Below, piece after piece: positions 28,771-36,783 of a stretch of 64,000 nt of DNA. Made by a program: the position numbers and the translations under genes. The stretch covers positions 1,355,501 through 1,419,500 of the forward strand of contig NZ_AP023360.1 in the NCBI RefSeq assembly GCF_018326265.1. The letters are read 5' to 3'. The DNA comes from Catellatospora sp. IY07-71. GTDB lineage: Bacteria > Actinomycetota > Actinomycetes > Mycobacteriales > Micromonosporaceae. The notes under the pieces are model-generated. The model was not told where the DNA came from and did not search any database. It saw only the letters and a list, made by a program, of their open reading frames with translations. Each line of letters starts with the position of its first letter. Position 1 is the first letter of the stretch.

Positions 28771-31221
28771 TCAGATCCCGGCCAGCAGCTCCCGCTCCCG
28801 CACGGTGAGCACGATGCCGGTCGACTCCTGCAGCTCCCGCAACCGGGCCAGCGCCGGGGCCGGGTCGTCGCTCGTCACGGCCAGCCCCACCAGCGCCTCG
28901 GCCAGATCCCGCTGATCGGTCAGCCCGTCCGTCTGCCGTGCCGCGGCGGTGTACCAGGACGCCGCGAGCGTGCGCTGACCGCGCCGCCCGGCCAGCGTCG
29001 CCTCGATCATCGCGCAGTCCCAGTCCTCGTCCAGCTCCGCCAGCGGCAGCATCACGCCCTGCTCGTCAGGCAGCTGCGCGCGGATGTCGGCGAGCGCCTT
29101 CTCCGCCTCCTCCACCCGGCCGCCCAGCGCGTACGCCAGGCCGATCAGCCCCAGCAGCCGCCGCCGCTCGCCCGGATTGCCGATCTCGGCCAGCAGCTCC
29201 GCCGCCTGCAGGCCCACCCGCACCGACTCGTCGAACCGGCCGTCCAGCCGCAGCACCTCGGCCAGGTTGGCCCGGGCCAGCGCGCGCAGCTTGTGCTCGC
29301 CCGAGCGGGCCGACAGCCGGTCCACCGCGGCCAGCCGCCGCTGCGCCGCGGCCAGGTCGGCCACCCGAAGGTCGTGCCAGATCAGGTTGTGCTGGGCCAC
29401 CGCCATGTCGCGCACCCGGCCGGTCCGGGTGGCCAGCGCCAGGCTCGCCTCACCGTGCCGGCGGGCGTCGTCGTACGCACCGGTGCCCTGCTGCACGGCC
29501 TGCAGCACGGCACGCGCCGCCAGCTCCCCGTTCACGTCACCGACCAGCAGGAACGCCGACAGCGCGGCCTCGCCGCGGGACAGCTCGGCCCGGCCCGCGC
29601 CGTGCTCGGCGGCCAGCTGCAGCACGCCCAGGTTCGCCCAGGCGCGCACCGCCGGGTCGGCGTCGTCGCTGCGCGGGTCGTCGAGCAGCCGCAGCAGCCA
29701 CTGCCTGCCCTGCTGGTCCCGGCCCCGGAAGCGCCACCAGCGGGGCAGCTGCGCGGCCAGGCTCAGGGCGATGTGCGGCTCGTGCTCGGCCGAGTACGCC
29801 AGCGCCGCCCACAGGTCACTGGCCACGTCGTCGAGCCGGGCGACCGCCGCGGCCAGGGTCGATCCGCCCATCGCGGGCGCGTTGCGGGCGGCGAACCGCG
29901 CGAACACGACGGCGTGCTGCCGCCGCGCCCCGGCCAGCTCCCCCGCCACCTCGGCCTGCTCGGCGGCGTACTCCTTCACCACGTCCAGCAGCACGAACCG
30001 GAACGCCCCGGAACCGCGCACCTGGACCAGGCCCAGCTCGACCAGGCGCTCCAGCACCGGCACCACGTCGACCTGCGGGCCGAGCAGCTCCTCGGCCAGC
30101 TCCACCGACCACCGGTAGCCGAACACCGACAGCCGCCGCAGCGCCTCCCGCTGCGCGGGCTCCAGCAGCCGGTAGCTCGCCGTCACCACGTCGCGCAGGG
30201 TGACCTGCGGCGGTGAGGCGGCCACGTCGGCGCTGCCCAGCTCCAGCAGGCGGTTGCCGTAGCGGGCGAGCATCTCGGCGGGGTCGAGCACCCGCCCGCG
30301 CGCCGCCGCCAGCTCGATCGCCAGCGGCAGCCCGCCGAGTCGGCGTACCAGCGTGACCAGGGCCTCCACCTCGACGTCGGCGGGCGACCGGCGCACCTGC
30401 CGCCAGCGGGCCAGGAACAGTGCGCTGGCCGGATGGCGCTCGGCCTCCGCCAGCGAGCCCACTCCGGCCGGCGGCAGCGCCAGCGGGCCCACCGGCCACA
30501 CCTGCTCCCCGGCCGGGCCCAGCGGCGCCCGCGCCGAGGCCAGCACGCGCAGCAGCGGCGCCTGCGCCAGCAGCTCGGTCAGCACGGCGGTGCACGCCTC
30601 CGGCGAGCGGTCCACCGCGTCCACCATCAGCAGCACCGGCTGCTCCAGCCGGGCGGGCAGCTCGGCGGGGCGGCTCACGCCGAGCACCGCGCAGATCACG
30701 TCCCGCAGGTCGCTCGCGCTGTCGCCCGCCGCGACGCTGATCGCGGCCGCGCCGGCCGGGAAGTGCGGCTGCGCGCGGTGCGCCACGGTCAGCGCGAGCA
30801 CGCTCTTGCCCACCCCGGCCAGCCCCACCAGGGTGGTCAGCCCGGGCTGGGCGGCGACGTGCGCCACCAGCGTGTCGATCTCGTCGTCCCGGCCGTACAG
30901 CTCCGGCGGCGCGGGCAGATGGAACGCGGGCCGGACGGGCGCCGGGGCGGGGTGGGCCTGCCCGCGGGCAGCGGCGTGGAACTCGGCCAGCGCCTCCCCG
31001 ACCAGCCCGAGCGCCGTGGCGAGCAGCTCCACCGTGGTGCGCTGGGGCCGGGCGGCCCGGCCGTGCTCCAGGTCGCGCACGGTGCGTACGCCCAGCCCGG
31101 CGCGGACGGCCAGCTCCGACTGGGTCAGCCGCGTGGTGTCCCGGTGCGCGCGCAGGAGCGCGCCGAAGGAGGCCGCCGACTCGTCAGCGGCCTCGGCGGG
31201 AACCGGGTGACCTGGGGCCAT
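28771..31221 (-). CDS. Large XRE-type regulator with P-loop NTPase and TPR domains
   Basis: An 816-residue multidomain regulator: N-terminal XRE HTH (about 17-80; LTQSELAVRAGLGVRTVRDLEHG), an AP-ATPase/NB-ARC-like domain with Walker A GLAGVGKS near residue 140 and Walker B VLLMVDAVD near 200, a winged-helix part, and C-terminal helical TPR-like repeats (about 480-790). The architecture is that of STAND regulators, which use ATP-dependent oligomerisation to switch transcription. The target is unknown; the divergent neighbour is ECF module 1. Confidence 0.85.
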   Translation of the reverse strand: MAPGHPVPAEAADESAASFGALLRAHRDTTRLTQSELAVRAGLGVRTVRDLEHGRAARPQRTTVELLATALGLVGEALAEFHAAARGQAHPAPAPVRPAFHLPAPPELYGRDDEIDTLVAHVAAQPGLTTLVGLAGVGKSVLALTVAHRAQPHFPAGAAAISVAAGDSASDLRDVICAVLGVSRPAELPARLEQPVLLMVDAVDRSPEACTAVLTELLAQAPLLRVLASARAPLGPAGEQVWPVGPLALPPAGVGSLAEAERHPASALFLARWRQVRRSPADVEVEALVTLVRRLGGLPLAIELAAARGRVLDPAEMLARYGNRLLELGSADVAASPPQVTLRDVVTASYRLLEPAQREALRRLSVFGYRWSVELAEELLGPQVDVVPVLERLVELGLVQVRGSGAFRFVLLDVVKEYAAEQAEVAGELAGARRQHAVVFARFAARNAPAMGGSTLAAAVARLDDVASDLWAALAYSAEHEPHIALSLAAQLPRWWRFRGRDQQGRQWLLRLLDDPRSDDADPAVRAWANLGVLQLAAEHGAGRAELSRGEAALSAFLLVGDVNGELAARAVLQAVQQGTGAYDDARRHGEASLALATRTGRVRDMAVAQHNLIWHDLRVADLAAAQRRLAAVDRLSARSGEHKLRALARANLAEVLRLDGRFDESVRVGLQAAELLAEIGNPGERRRLLGLIGLAYALGGRVEEAEKALADIRAQLPDEQGVMLPLAELDEDWDCAMIEATLAGRRGQRTLAASWYTAAARQTDGLTDQRDLAEALVGLAVTSDDPAPALARLRELQESTGIVLTVRERELLAGI

Positions 31222-31309
31222 GGCCGCAAAGACTATCTACCCGAGTCCGAAGGTGGGAGTGCACCGTCTACTTTTTGGCGCTGCCCCCGGACATGACCGG
31301 GATCACAGC

Positions 31310-31337
31310 TGCAACCTATCCCCCGAACTGTTCGTGT
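31310..31337 (+). promoter_or_regulatory. ECF-type promoter of sigma/sensor module 1
   Basis: GCAACC (31310-31315), a 16-bp spacer and CGTGTC (31332-31337), 32 bp before the sigma-factor start. The same -35-like hexamer with 16-bp spacing precedes the three other ECF genes in this window. Confidence 0.6.
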
Positions 31338-31369
31338 CTGCTCTCACCTACCGAAGAAAGGGGTGAGCG

Positions 31370-31864
31370 GTGCGCGATGCGGAGAGCTTCGACGAGTGCT
31401 ACCGGGGGACCTCACGCCGCCTGCTCAGCTACGCGTACGCGCTCACCGGGGACTGGGCGCAGGCCCAGGATCTCGTGCAGGAGGCGTACATGAGGGCGTG
31501 GCGGCAATGGGGCCGCCTGTCCGAGTACGAGGACGTCGAGGCGTGGCTGCGTCTCGTGGTGTCCCGGCTGGCCACCGACGTGTGGCGGCGCCTGCAGCGC
31601 TGGCGGGGCGCCATGCGCCTGCTCGGCCCGGCTCCCGACGCCGAACCCGCGGACGAGTCCGCCGTGCTGCTCCATCGGGCCCTGCGCGGCCTGCCCGCCG
31701 TCCAGCGTCAGGCGCTGGCCCTGCACTACCTGTTCGACATGCCGGTGGCCCAGATCGCGCAGGACGCGGGGGTCCCCATCGGCACGGTGAAGAGCTGGCT
31801 CTCCCGCGGGCGCACCAGCCTCGCGGCCGTACTCGACGTGAAAGAGGTGACCGGTGATGAGTGA
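31370..31864 (+). CDS. SigE-family ECF RNA polymerase sigma factor (module 1)
   Basis: A 164-residue ECF sigma factor of the SigE-type family common in actinomycetes. Region 2 (FDECYRGTSRRLLSYAYALTG, AQDLVQEAYMRAW) binds the -10 element; region 4 (AQIAQDAGVPIGTVKSWLSRG) binds the -35. GTG start after an AAAGGGG site. It overlaps the sensor gene by 8 bp, implying coupled synthesis with its likely regulator. Confidence 0.93.
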   Translation: MRDAESFDECYRGTSRRLLSYAYALTGDWAQAQDLVQEAYMRAWRQWGRLSEYEDVEAWLRLVVSRLATDVWRRLQRWRGAMRLLGPAPDAEPADESAVLLHRALRGLPAVQRQALALHYLFDMPVAQIAQDAGVPIGTVKSWLSRGRTSLAAVLDVKEVTGDE

Positions 31865-32753
31865 CATCGAGGACGCGTTCGCCCAGGTGGCCGACGAAGC
31901 GAAGCGGAGGGAGCTGCCGATGGCGGCCCAGCTGCGCACCCGCAGCGACCGCCGGGCCCGGCGACGGGCCGCGGTCGGGACGCTGGCGCTGGTCGCGGTC
32001 GCCTCCGCGGCCGCGGTGGGCCTGCTGCCACTGGCCGCCCGGCACAACCCGGACCAGATCGCGGCCCCGACGGGTTCCGTCACGACCAGCCCGGCGGCAC
32101 CGACGTCCGCCGCGCCGAGCGCCTCCCCGTCCCCGGCGGCGCCGCCGACCGCCGGCTGCCCCGGTGGCGCGTACACCGAGCAGATCCCGGCCAGGGCACT
32201 GGTCGACGGCAATGCGCCGAGCATGGAGGACCACGTGCTGGCGTACCGCTGCGGCCGCGCGCCCAGCGAGGACGCGGCGCGGGCGCTGCCCCGGGTGTGC
32301 AAGAGCGGCTCGCACGTCAGCGACCGGTCGATCCTCGGCAGGCGCGGCATCTACGCCTACCTGAAGCCACCGCAGCCGGACCACGTGCCGAGCAGCTACT
32401 TCCACACGGTGACGCGGTACACCGCGCCGGAGGCGGCGAGCGCCTACCTCGCCGAGCTGCGTGCGGCCTTGGCCCGGTGCGGCGACGGGTACGCCGACGG
32501 GGGCGTGCGGTTTGCGTACTCCCTGGTCGACGGCACCGGCGCGGGGGACGAGTCGCTGATGCTGACGCTGAAGGTGACCTACGACGAGGCGGTCGAGGGC
32601 GCACCGCAGGAGGCGCTCTTCCCCGTCTCGGTGGTCCGGGTGGGCGATCACGTCTCGGTCGTGTTCGACGTCGGCTGGGAGGGCTCCCCCACGCCGCCCA
32701 AGGACCTCGACCCGGTGTTCACGAAGGCCGTGGAGAAGCTCCTGGCGCTCTGA
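31857..32753 (+). CDS. Putative membrane anti-sigma/sensor protein (module 1)
   Basis: A 298-residue protein with a short cytosolic N terminus (about 38 residues), one transmembrane helix (about 40-62), an Ala/Ser/Pro linker and an extracytoplasmic domain of about 190 residues with paired Cys (AGCPGGAY, YRCGRAP, RVCKSG, ARCGDG). No zinc anti-sigma motif (HxxxCxxC) is present, so if it restrains the sigma factor it does so by another interface. Its outer domain is duplicated in the next gene. Confidence 0.75.
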   Translation: MSDIEDAFAQVADEAKRRELPMAAQLRTRSDRRARRRAAVGTLALVAVASAAAVGLLPLAARHNPDQIAAPTGSVTTSPAAPTSAAPSASPSPAAPPTAGCPGGAYTEQIPARALVDGNAPSMEDHVLAYRCGRAPSEDAARALPRVCKSGSHVSDRSILGRRGIYAYLKPPQPDHVPSSYFHTVTRYTAPEAASAYLAELRAALARCGDGYADGGVRFAYSLVDGTGAGDESLMLTLKVTYDEAVEGAPQEALFPVSVVRVGDHVSVVFDVGWEGSPTPPKDLDPVFTKAVEKLLAL

Positions 32754-32762
32754 CCCGGCCCC

Positions 32763-32798
32763 GGGCCGCCCGTGCCGGATTCACGGCACGGGCGGCCC
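32763..32798 (+). terminator. Terminator of module 1
   Basis: A perfect 15-bp stem (32763-32777 with 32784-32798) and six-base loop, nine bases after the sensor stop codon. Confidence 0.75.
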
Positions 32799-32854
32799 GC
32801 TGTCCGGGCGACCTGCCTCGCATGCGGTGGGTATGCGTCCGATCGCCGACAGTT

Positions 32855-32882
32855 GCAACCGCGCCGACCCTCGCCGGGTCTT
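32855..32882 (+). promoter_or_regulatory. Possible ECF-type promoter of the sensor-like lipoprotein
   Basis: GCAACC at 32855-32860 followed after 16 bp by GGTCTT at 32877-32882. The -35 is identical to those before the ECF genes; the -10 match is weaker and it lies about 110 bp from the start codon. Confidence 0.35.
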
Positions 32883-32993
32883 CTCCCATGACGGACGGCG
32901 TACGGAGCTGCGGACGACGGCTCCCGTGCCGGCGGACCGTCGCGGATGCCCCGGCCGCGGGATGCGGCGGGGACTGGCAGAGGGGAGCCGACC

Positions 32994-33812
32994 ATGACCG
33001 CACCAGGCAGAGCCCACCGGCCGGGCGGGACGCGCGCGCCGGCACTGGCCGTGCTCATCGCCGCCGCCGCCGTGCTCACGGCGTGCGCCGGGTCACCGCG
33101 ACCGCCCGTGGCGGCGCCCGGCACCAGCGCCGCCGCCGCGCCGAGCAGCGCGGCGCCGACGCCCAGCCCGTCGCCGGAGGACACCCGGCCGGCCGGCCGC
33201 TGCCTCGACGACTACCCCGGACAGATCCCGGACGCGGTGTTCCTGGTCGGCTCGCTGACCGCCGAAGGTCTTCGGGAGAACGGCATCTGCTACCGCCTGG
33301 CCCCGCCGCCGCCCGGCGAGCAGGAGCCGCCGAGCTGGGATTCGCTGCCTCGGGTCTGCCCCACCGGCGCGCACGCCAGCGACGCGCTGATCGCCGACCG
33401 GCGCGGCATCAACCGGATCTGGAACAGCGCGCCCAAGCCCGACGAGCACTGGACCGTCTCCTACGACCACACCGTCACCCGGTACGACGGCCGCGGCGCG
33501 GTGGACTACCTGGCGGAACTGCGGGCGGCGGTCAAGCGGTGCGGGCCGTACACCGAGCACGGCGTCCGGCACGACTACGCGATCGTGTCCGGGCCGAAGC
33601 TGGGCGACGAGTCGCTGCGGATGACGCTGCACCGGCGCCACCTGCGCGAGCCGGAAGGCATGCCGCAGGAGGCGACCTACTACATCTCGGTCGTGCGCCG
33701 GGGCGCCTACGTCGGGGTGGTCGTCGACCACGGCTGGGAGGGATCACCGACCCACGACGCCGCGATCTTCGACGTGATGGCTCAGGCGGCGAAGCGCCTG
33801 CCTGCGGCGTGA
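32994..33812 (+). CDS. Lipoprotein paralogous to the module 1 sensor domain
   Basis: A 272-residue lipoprotein (lipobox LTAC in the first 35 residues). After a Ser/Pro linker it matches the extracytoplasmic part of the preceding sensor block by block: YPGQIPD, LPRVCPTGAHASD, RRGIN, HTVTRYD, YLAELRAAVKRCG, DESLRMTL, QEATYYISVVR and DHGWEGSPT. It therefore carries the sensor fold without the cytosolic sigma-binding part. The ATG at 32994 gives a proper lipoprotein signal; the longer frame does not. Confidence 0.75.
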   Translation: MTAPGRAHRPGGTRAPALAVLIAAAAVLTACAGSPRPPVAAPGTSAAAAPSSAAPTPSPSPEDTRPAGRCLDDYPGQIPDAVFLVGSLTAEGLRENGICYRLAPPPPGEQEPPSWDSLPRVCPTGAHASDALIADRRGINRIWNSAPKPDEHWTVSYDHTVTRYDGRGAVDYLAELRAAVKRCGPYTEHGVRHDYAIVSGPKLGDESLRMTLHRRHLREPEGMPQEATYYISVVRRGAYVGVVVDHGWEGSPTHDAAIFDVMAQAAKRLPAA

Positions 33813-33834
33813 CCTGTCGGCGGGGAGAAGTTAA

Positions 33835-33878
33835 GAAGGGCACCTTCTACAACGCATAGCGTTGAGAAGGTGCCCTTC
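33835..33878. repeat. Terminator-like palindrome, intact copy 2
   Basis: GAAGGGCACCTTCT pairs perfectly with 33865-33878, and an inner CAACGC/GCGTTG stem closes an ATA loop. It lies between convergent genes, directly at the acyl-CoA dehydrogenase stop codon. Sequence-related to the IS-split palindrome at 9421-10447. Confidence 0.75.
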
Positions 33879-33881
33879 CTT

Positions 33882-35027
33882 TCAGCGGAGGCCGAGGTCG
33901 CGGGCGATGATCATCCGCTGGATCTCCGAGGTGCCCTCGCCGATCTCGAGGATCTTGCTGTCGCGCCACATGCGGGCGACCGGGAACTCGTTCATGAAGC
34001 CGTAGCCGCCGTGGATCTGGGTGGCGTCCCGGGCGTTGTCGACGGCGACGGTGCTGGCGTGCAGCTTGGCGATGGCGGCCGGGCGCTTGAAGTCCTCCCC
34101 GGCGACCAGGCGCTGCGCGGCGTCGCGCCAGGCCAGGCGGGCGGTGTGGGCGCGCGTCTCCATGTCCGCGATCATGAACTGGATCGCCTGGTACGAACCG
34201 ATCGTCTTGCCGAACGCCTCGCGCTGCGCGGCGTACTTGAGCGACTCGTCGACGCAGCCCTGGGCCAGACCCGTGGCCAGCGCCGCGATGGCGATCCGGC
34301 CCTCGTCGAGGATCTGCAGGAACTGCGCGAAGCCCCGGCCGCGCTCGCCGAGCAGGTTCTCCGCCGGCACCCGGACATCGGTGAAGGTCAGCTCGTGGGT
34401 GTCCGACGAGCACCAGCCGACCTTGGAGTAGCCGGGCGCGACGGTGAAGCCAGGCGTGCCCGACGGCACGATGATCGACGAGATCTCGTCCGGGCCGGTG
34501 CGCGCGGTGACGGTGACCAGGGTGGTCATCGTGGTGCCGGAGTTCGTGATGAACGCCTTGCTGCCGTTGATGATCCACTCGCTGCCGTCCTCGGACAGCC
34601 GCGCGGTGGTCCGCGTGCCGCCCGCGTCCGACCCCGCACCGGGCTCGGTCAGCCCGAACGCGGCCAGCGCCTCACCGCTGACCAGCTGCGGCAGCCAGCG
34701 CCGCTTCTGCTCCTCCGTCCCGAACCGGTAGATCGGCATCGCGCCGAGCGAGATCGCCGCCTCCAGCGTGATGGACAGCGACGAGTCGACCCGGGCCAGC
34801 TCCTCCAGCACGATGCACAGGGCGAGGTAGTCGCCGTCCATGCCGCCGTACTCGCTGGGGAAGGGCAGGCCGAACAGGCCCATCTCGCCCATCTGCTTCA
34901 CCAGGTCGTACGGGAACTCGTGCCGCTCGTACAGGTCGCCGATCACCGGCGCGACCTTGTCCTGCGCGAACCGGCGCACGGTGTCGCGCAGCTCCCTGTG
35001 CTCCTCGGACAGCCCGAAGTCGGTCAT
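33882..35027 (-). CDS. Acyl-CoA dehydrogenase (probably isovaleryl-CoA type)
   Basis: A 381-residue FAD flavoenzyme that forms the alpha,beta double bond of acyl-CoA thioesters. Family motifs are FGLTEPGAGSDAGG, the central FAD-binding region and the C-terminal IHGGYGFMNEFPVARMWRD and GEGTSEIQRMI. The ATG at 35027 starts the family-typical MTDFGLSEEHRELRD; the open frame upstream is read-through of the carboxylase end. It lies 11 bp after the carboxyltransferase gene. With carboxyltransferase, biotin carboxylase and HMG-CoA lyase nearby, leucine catabolism is the best guess. Confidence 0.9.
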   Translation of the reverse strand: MTDFGLSEEHRELRDTVRRFAQDKVAPVIGDLYERHEFPYDLVKQMGEMGLFGLPFPSEYGGMDGDYLALCIVLEELARVDSSLSITLEAAISLGAMPIYRFGTEEQKRRWLPQLVSGEALAAFGLTEPGAGSDAGGTRTTARLSEDGSEWIINGSKAFITNSGTTMTTLVTVTARTGPDEISSIIVPSGTPGFTVAPGYSKVGWCSSDTHELTFTDVRVPAENLLGERGRGFAQFLQILDEGRIAIAALATGLAQGCVDESLKYAAQREAFGKTIGSYQAIQFMIADMETRAHTARLAWRDAAQRLVAGEDFKRPAAIAKLHASTVAVDNARDATQIHGGYGFMNEFPVARMWRDSKILEIGEGTSEIQRMIIARDLGLR

Positions 35028-35038
35028 CTCGGCCTCTC

Positions 35039-36559
35039 TTAAACCGGAGTCACGCCGTGTCGGCGGCGTGAGAACTGACGGTCCTTGCCCTGTGCGGCTC
35101 GGTACCGCTGGATGAGCTCGTCGCGGAGCCGGTCGGGCTCCACGATCGCGTCGATGACCAGCTCGCTGGCGAGCCGGACGATGTCGATGTCGGTCTCGTA
35201 CTCGGCGCGCTTGGCGGCGATGAACGCCTCCCGCTCCGCCTCGTCCTCGATCGCGGCGATCTTGTTGGCGTACACGGCGTTCACCGCGGCCTCGGCGCCC
35301 ATGACCGCGATCTTGGCGGTGGGCAGCGCGATCGTCGCCTCCGGCATGAATCCAGGCCCCGCCATGGCGTAGAGGCCCGCGCCGTACGCCTTGCGCACCA
35401 CCACGCAGATCTTCGGCACGGTCGCCTCGCTGATCGCGGAGACCATCTTGGCGCCGTGGCGGATGATGCCCTGCTTCTCCACCGCGCTGCCGACCATGAA
35501 GCCCGGCACGTCGCACAGGAACAGCAGCGGCACGTTGAACGCGTCGCACAGCTGCACGAACCGGCTGGCCTTGTCGGCCGAGTCGACGAACAGCACGCCG
35601 CCCTTGAACATCGAGTTGTTGCCCACGATGCCGACCACCTGGCCGTCCAGCCGGCCGAAACCGACCGTCAGCTCCTTGGCCCACCGCGCCTGGATCTCGA
35701 AGAACTCGCCGCCGTCGAGCAGGCCCTTGACCATCTTCCGCATGTCGAACGCGCGGCGCTCGCTGTCGGGCACCAGCCCGGCCAGGTCCGTCTCCGGCGC
35801 GGGCATCGGCTCCAGCGCGGGCGGCTGCTCGGTCCAGTTCGACGGCAGGAAGGACAGGTAGCGGCGGACCACCCCGAGCGCCTCATCCTCGTCCTTGCAC
35901 AGGAAGTGGCCCACGCCGGACTGCTCGCAGTGCACCTTGGCGCCGCCCATCGCCTCCAGCGTGGTCTTCTCCCCCGTCACCATCTCGACCATGCGGTCCG
36001 AGCCGAGGTACATCGAGGCGTTGCCGTCGACCATGGCGACCACGTCGCAGAACGCCGGGATGTACGCGCCGCCCGCCGCGCTCGGCCCGAACAGGGCGCA
36101 CACCTGCGGGATCGCGCCCGACGCCTTGACCTGCTGGTAGAAGATGTTGCCCGCGCCCCGCCGGCCGGGGAACAGGTCGACCTGGTCGGTGATCCGGGCT
36201 CCGGCCGAATCGACCAGGTACACCATCGGCACGCCCTGGCCGTACGCCCGCTCGATGATCCGGATGATCTTCTCGACGGTGCGGGCGCCCCAGCTGCCCG
36301 CCTTCACCGTGGAGTCGTTGGCCATCAGGCACACCGGCCGGCCGTCGATCGTCGCCTGCCCGGTGATCACACCGTCCGCGGGCAGCCCGTGCGCCAGCGC
36401 GTTGGCGAACATCCCGTCCTCGACGAACGAGCCCTTGTCCACCAGCCGCGCGATCCGCTCCCGCGCGAACAGCTTGCCCTTGGCGGCGTTCGCCTGGTGG
36501 TACTTGGGCGCCCCGCCGGCCCCGATGCGCTCCCGCAGCTCATCCAGCCCCTCGTGCAT
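35039..36559 (-). CDS. Acyl-CoA carboxylase carboxyltransferase (beta) subunit, methylcrotonyl-CoA type
   Basis: A 506-residue crotonase-fold subunit that transfers CO2 from biotin to an acyl-CoA. The N half has the CoA site (NDSTVKAGSWG) and GPSAAGGAYIPAFCD; the C half has FVQLCDAFNVPLLFLCDVPGFMVG and a Gly/Ala-rich loop (KAYGAGLYAMAGPG). These features match methylcrotonyl- or geranyl-CoA carboxylases rather than propionyl-CoA enzymes. A CTTAAC/CGTTTA-type operator sits just before the start. Confidence 0.9.
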   Translation of the reverse strand: MHEGLDELRERIGAGGAPKYHQANAAKGKLFARERIARLVDKGSFVEDGMFANALAHGLPADGVITGQATIDGRPVCLMANDSTVKAGSWGARTVEKIIRIIERAYGQGVPMVYLVDSAGARITDQVDLFPGRRGAGNIFYQQVKASGAIPQVCALFGPSAAGGAYIPAFCDVVAMVDGNASMYLGSDRMVEMVTGEKTTLEAMGGAKVHCEQSGVGHFLCKDEDEALGVVRRYLSFLPSNWTEQPPALEPMPAPETDLAGLVPDSERRAFDMRKMVKGLLDGGEFFEIQARWAKELTVGFGRLDGQVVGIVGNNSMFKGGVLFVDSADKASRFVQLCDAFNVPLLFLCDVPGFMVGSAVEKQGIIRHGAKMVSAISEATVPKICVVVRKAYGAGLYAMAGPGFMPEATIALPTAKIAVMGAEAAVNAVYANKIAAIEDEAEREAFIAAKRAEYETDIDIVRLASELVIDAIVEPDRLRDELIQRYRAAQGKDRQFSRRRHGVTPV

Positions 36560-36589
36560 ACCGCGCCTCTCCTCCCACCACCACCAACC

Positions 36590-36604
36590 TAAACGATAGT
36601 TAAG
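36590..36604. promoter_or_regulatory. TetR-type operator, site 1
   Basis: TAAACG-ATA-GTTAAG, about 30 bp upstream of the carboxyltransferase start. Its complement CTTAAC-TAT-CGTTTA matches sites before HMG-CoA lyase and the TetR gene. Confidence 0.6.
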
Positions 36605-36646
36605 CTACCACCATGTGAGACACCCCGCCTCCTCCCACCTCCAAGG

Positions 36647-36717
36647 TCATTCGACTTGCCTGGCACATGGGCGAATCTTGGGCGCGCATTCGCCCACCTG
36701 CCAGGCAAGTCGGGTGA
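36647..36717. repeat. Long imperfect palindrome
   Basis: Core arms GACTTGCCTGGCA (from 36653) and its complement ending at 36711 pair over 24 bp with one double mismatch. G-T pairs extend the stem outwards to 36647 and 36717. It lies between the chaplin-like gene terminator and the carboxylase promoter. No ORF. Confidence 0.6.
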
Positions 36718-36735
36718 TCTCGGCCGGGGGTATGG

Positions 36736-36768
36736 CGAAGGGCCGGCGCGTCAGGCGCCGGCCCTTCG
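36736..36768 (-). terminator. Terminator of the chaplin-like gene
   Basis: A perfect 14-bp stem (36736-36749 with 36755-36768) just downstream of the chaplin-like stop codon. Confidence 0.7.
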
Positions 36769-36783
36769 TTCGTGGTGCGGGGT

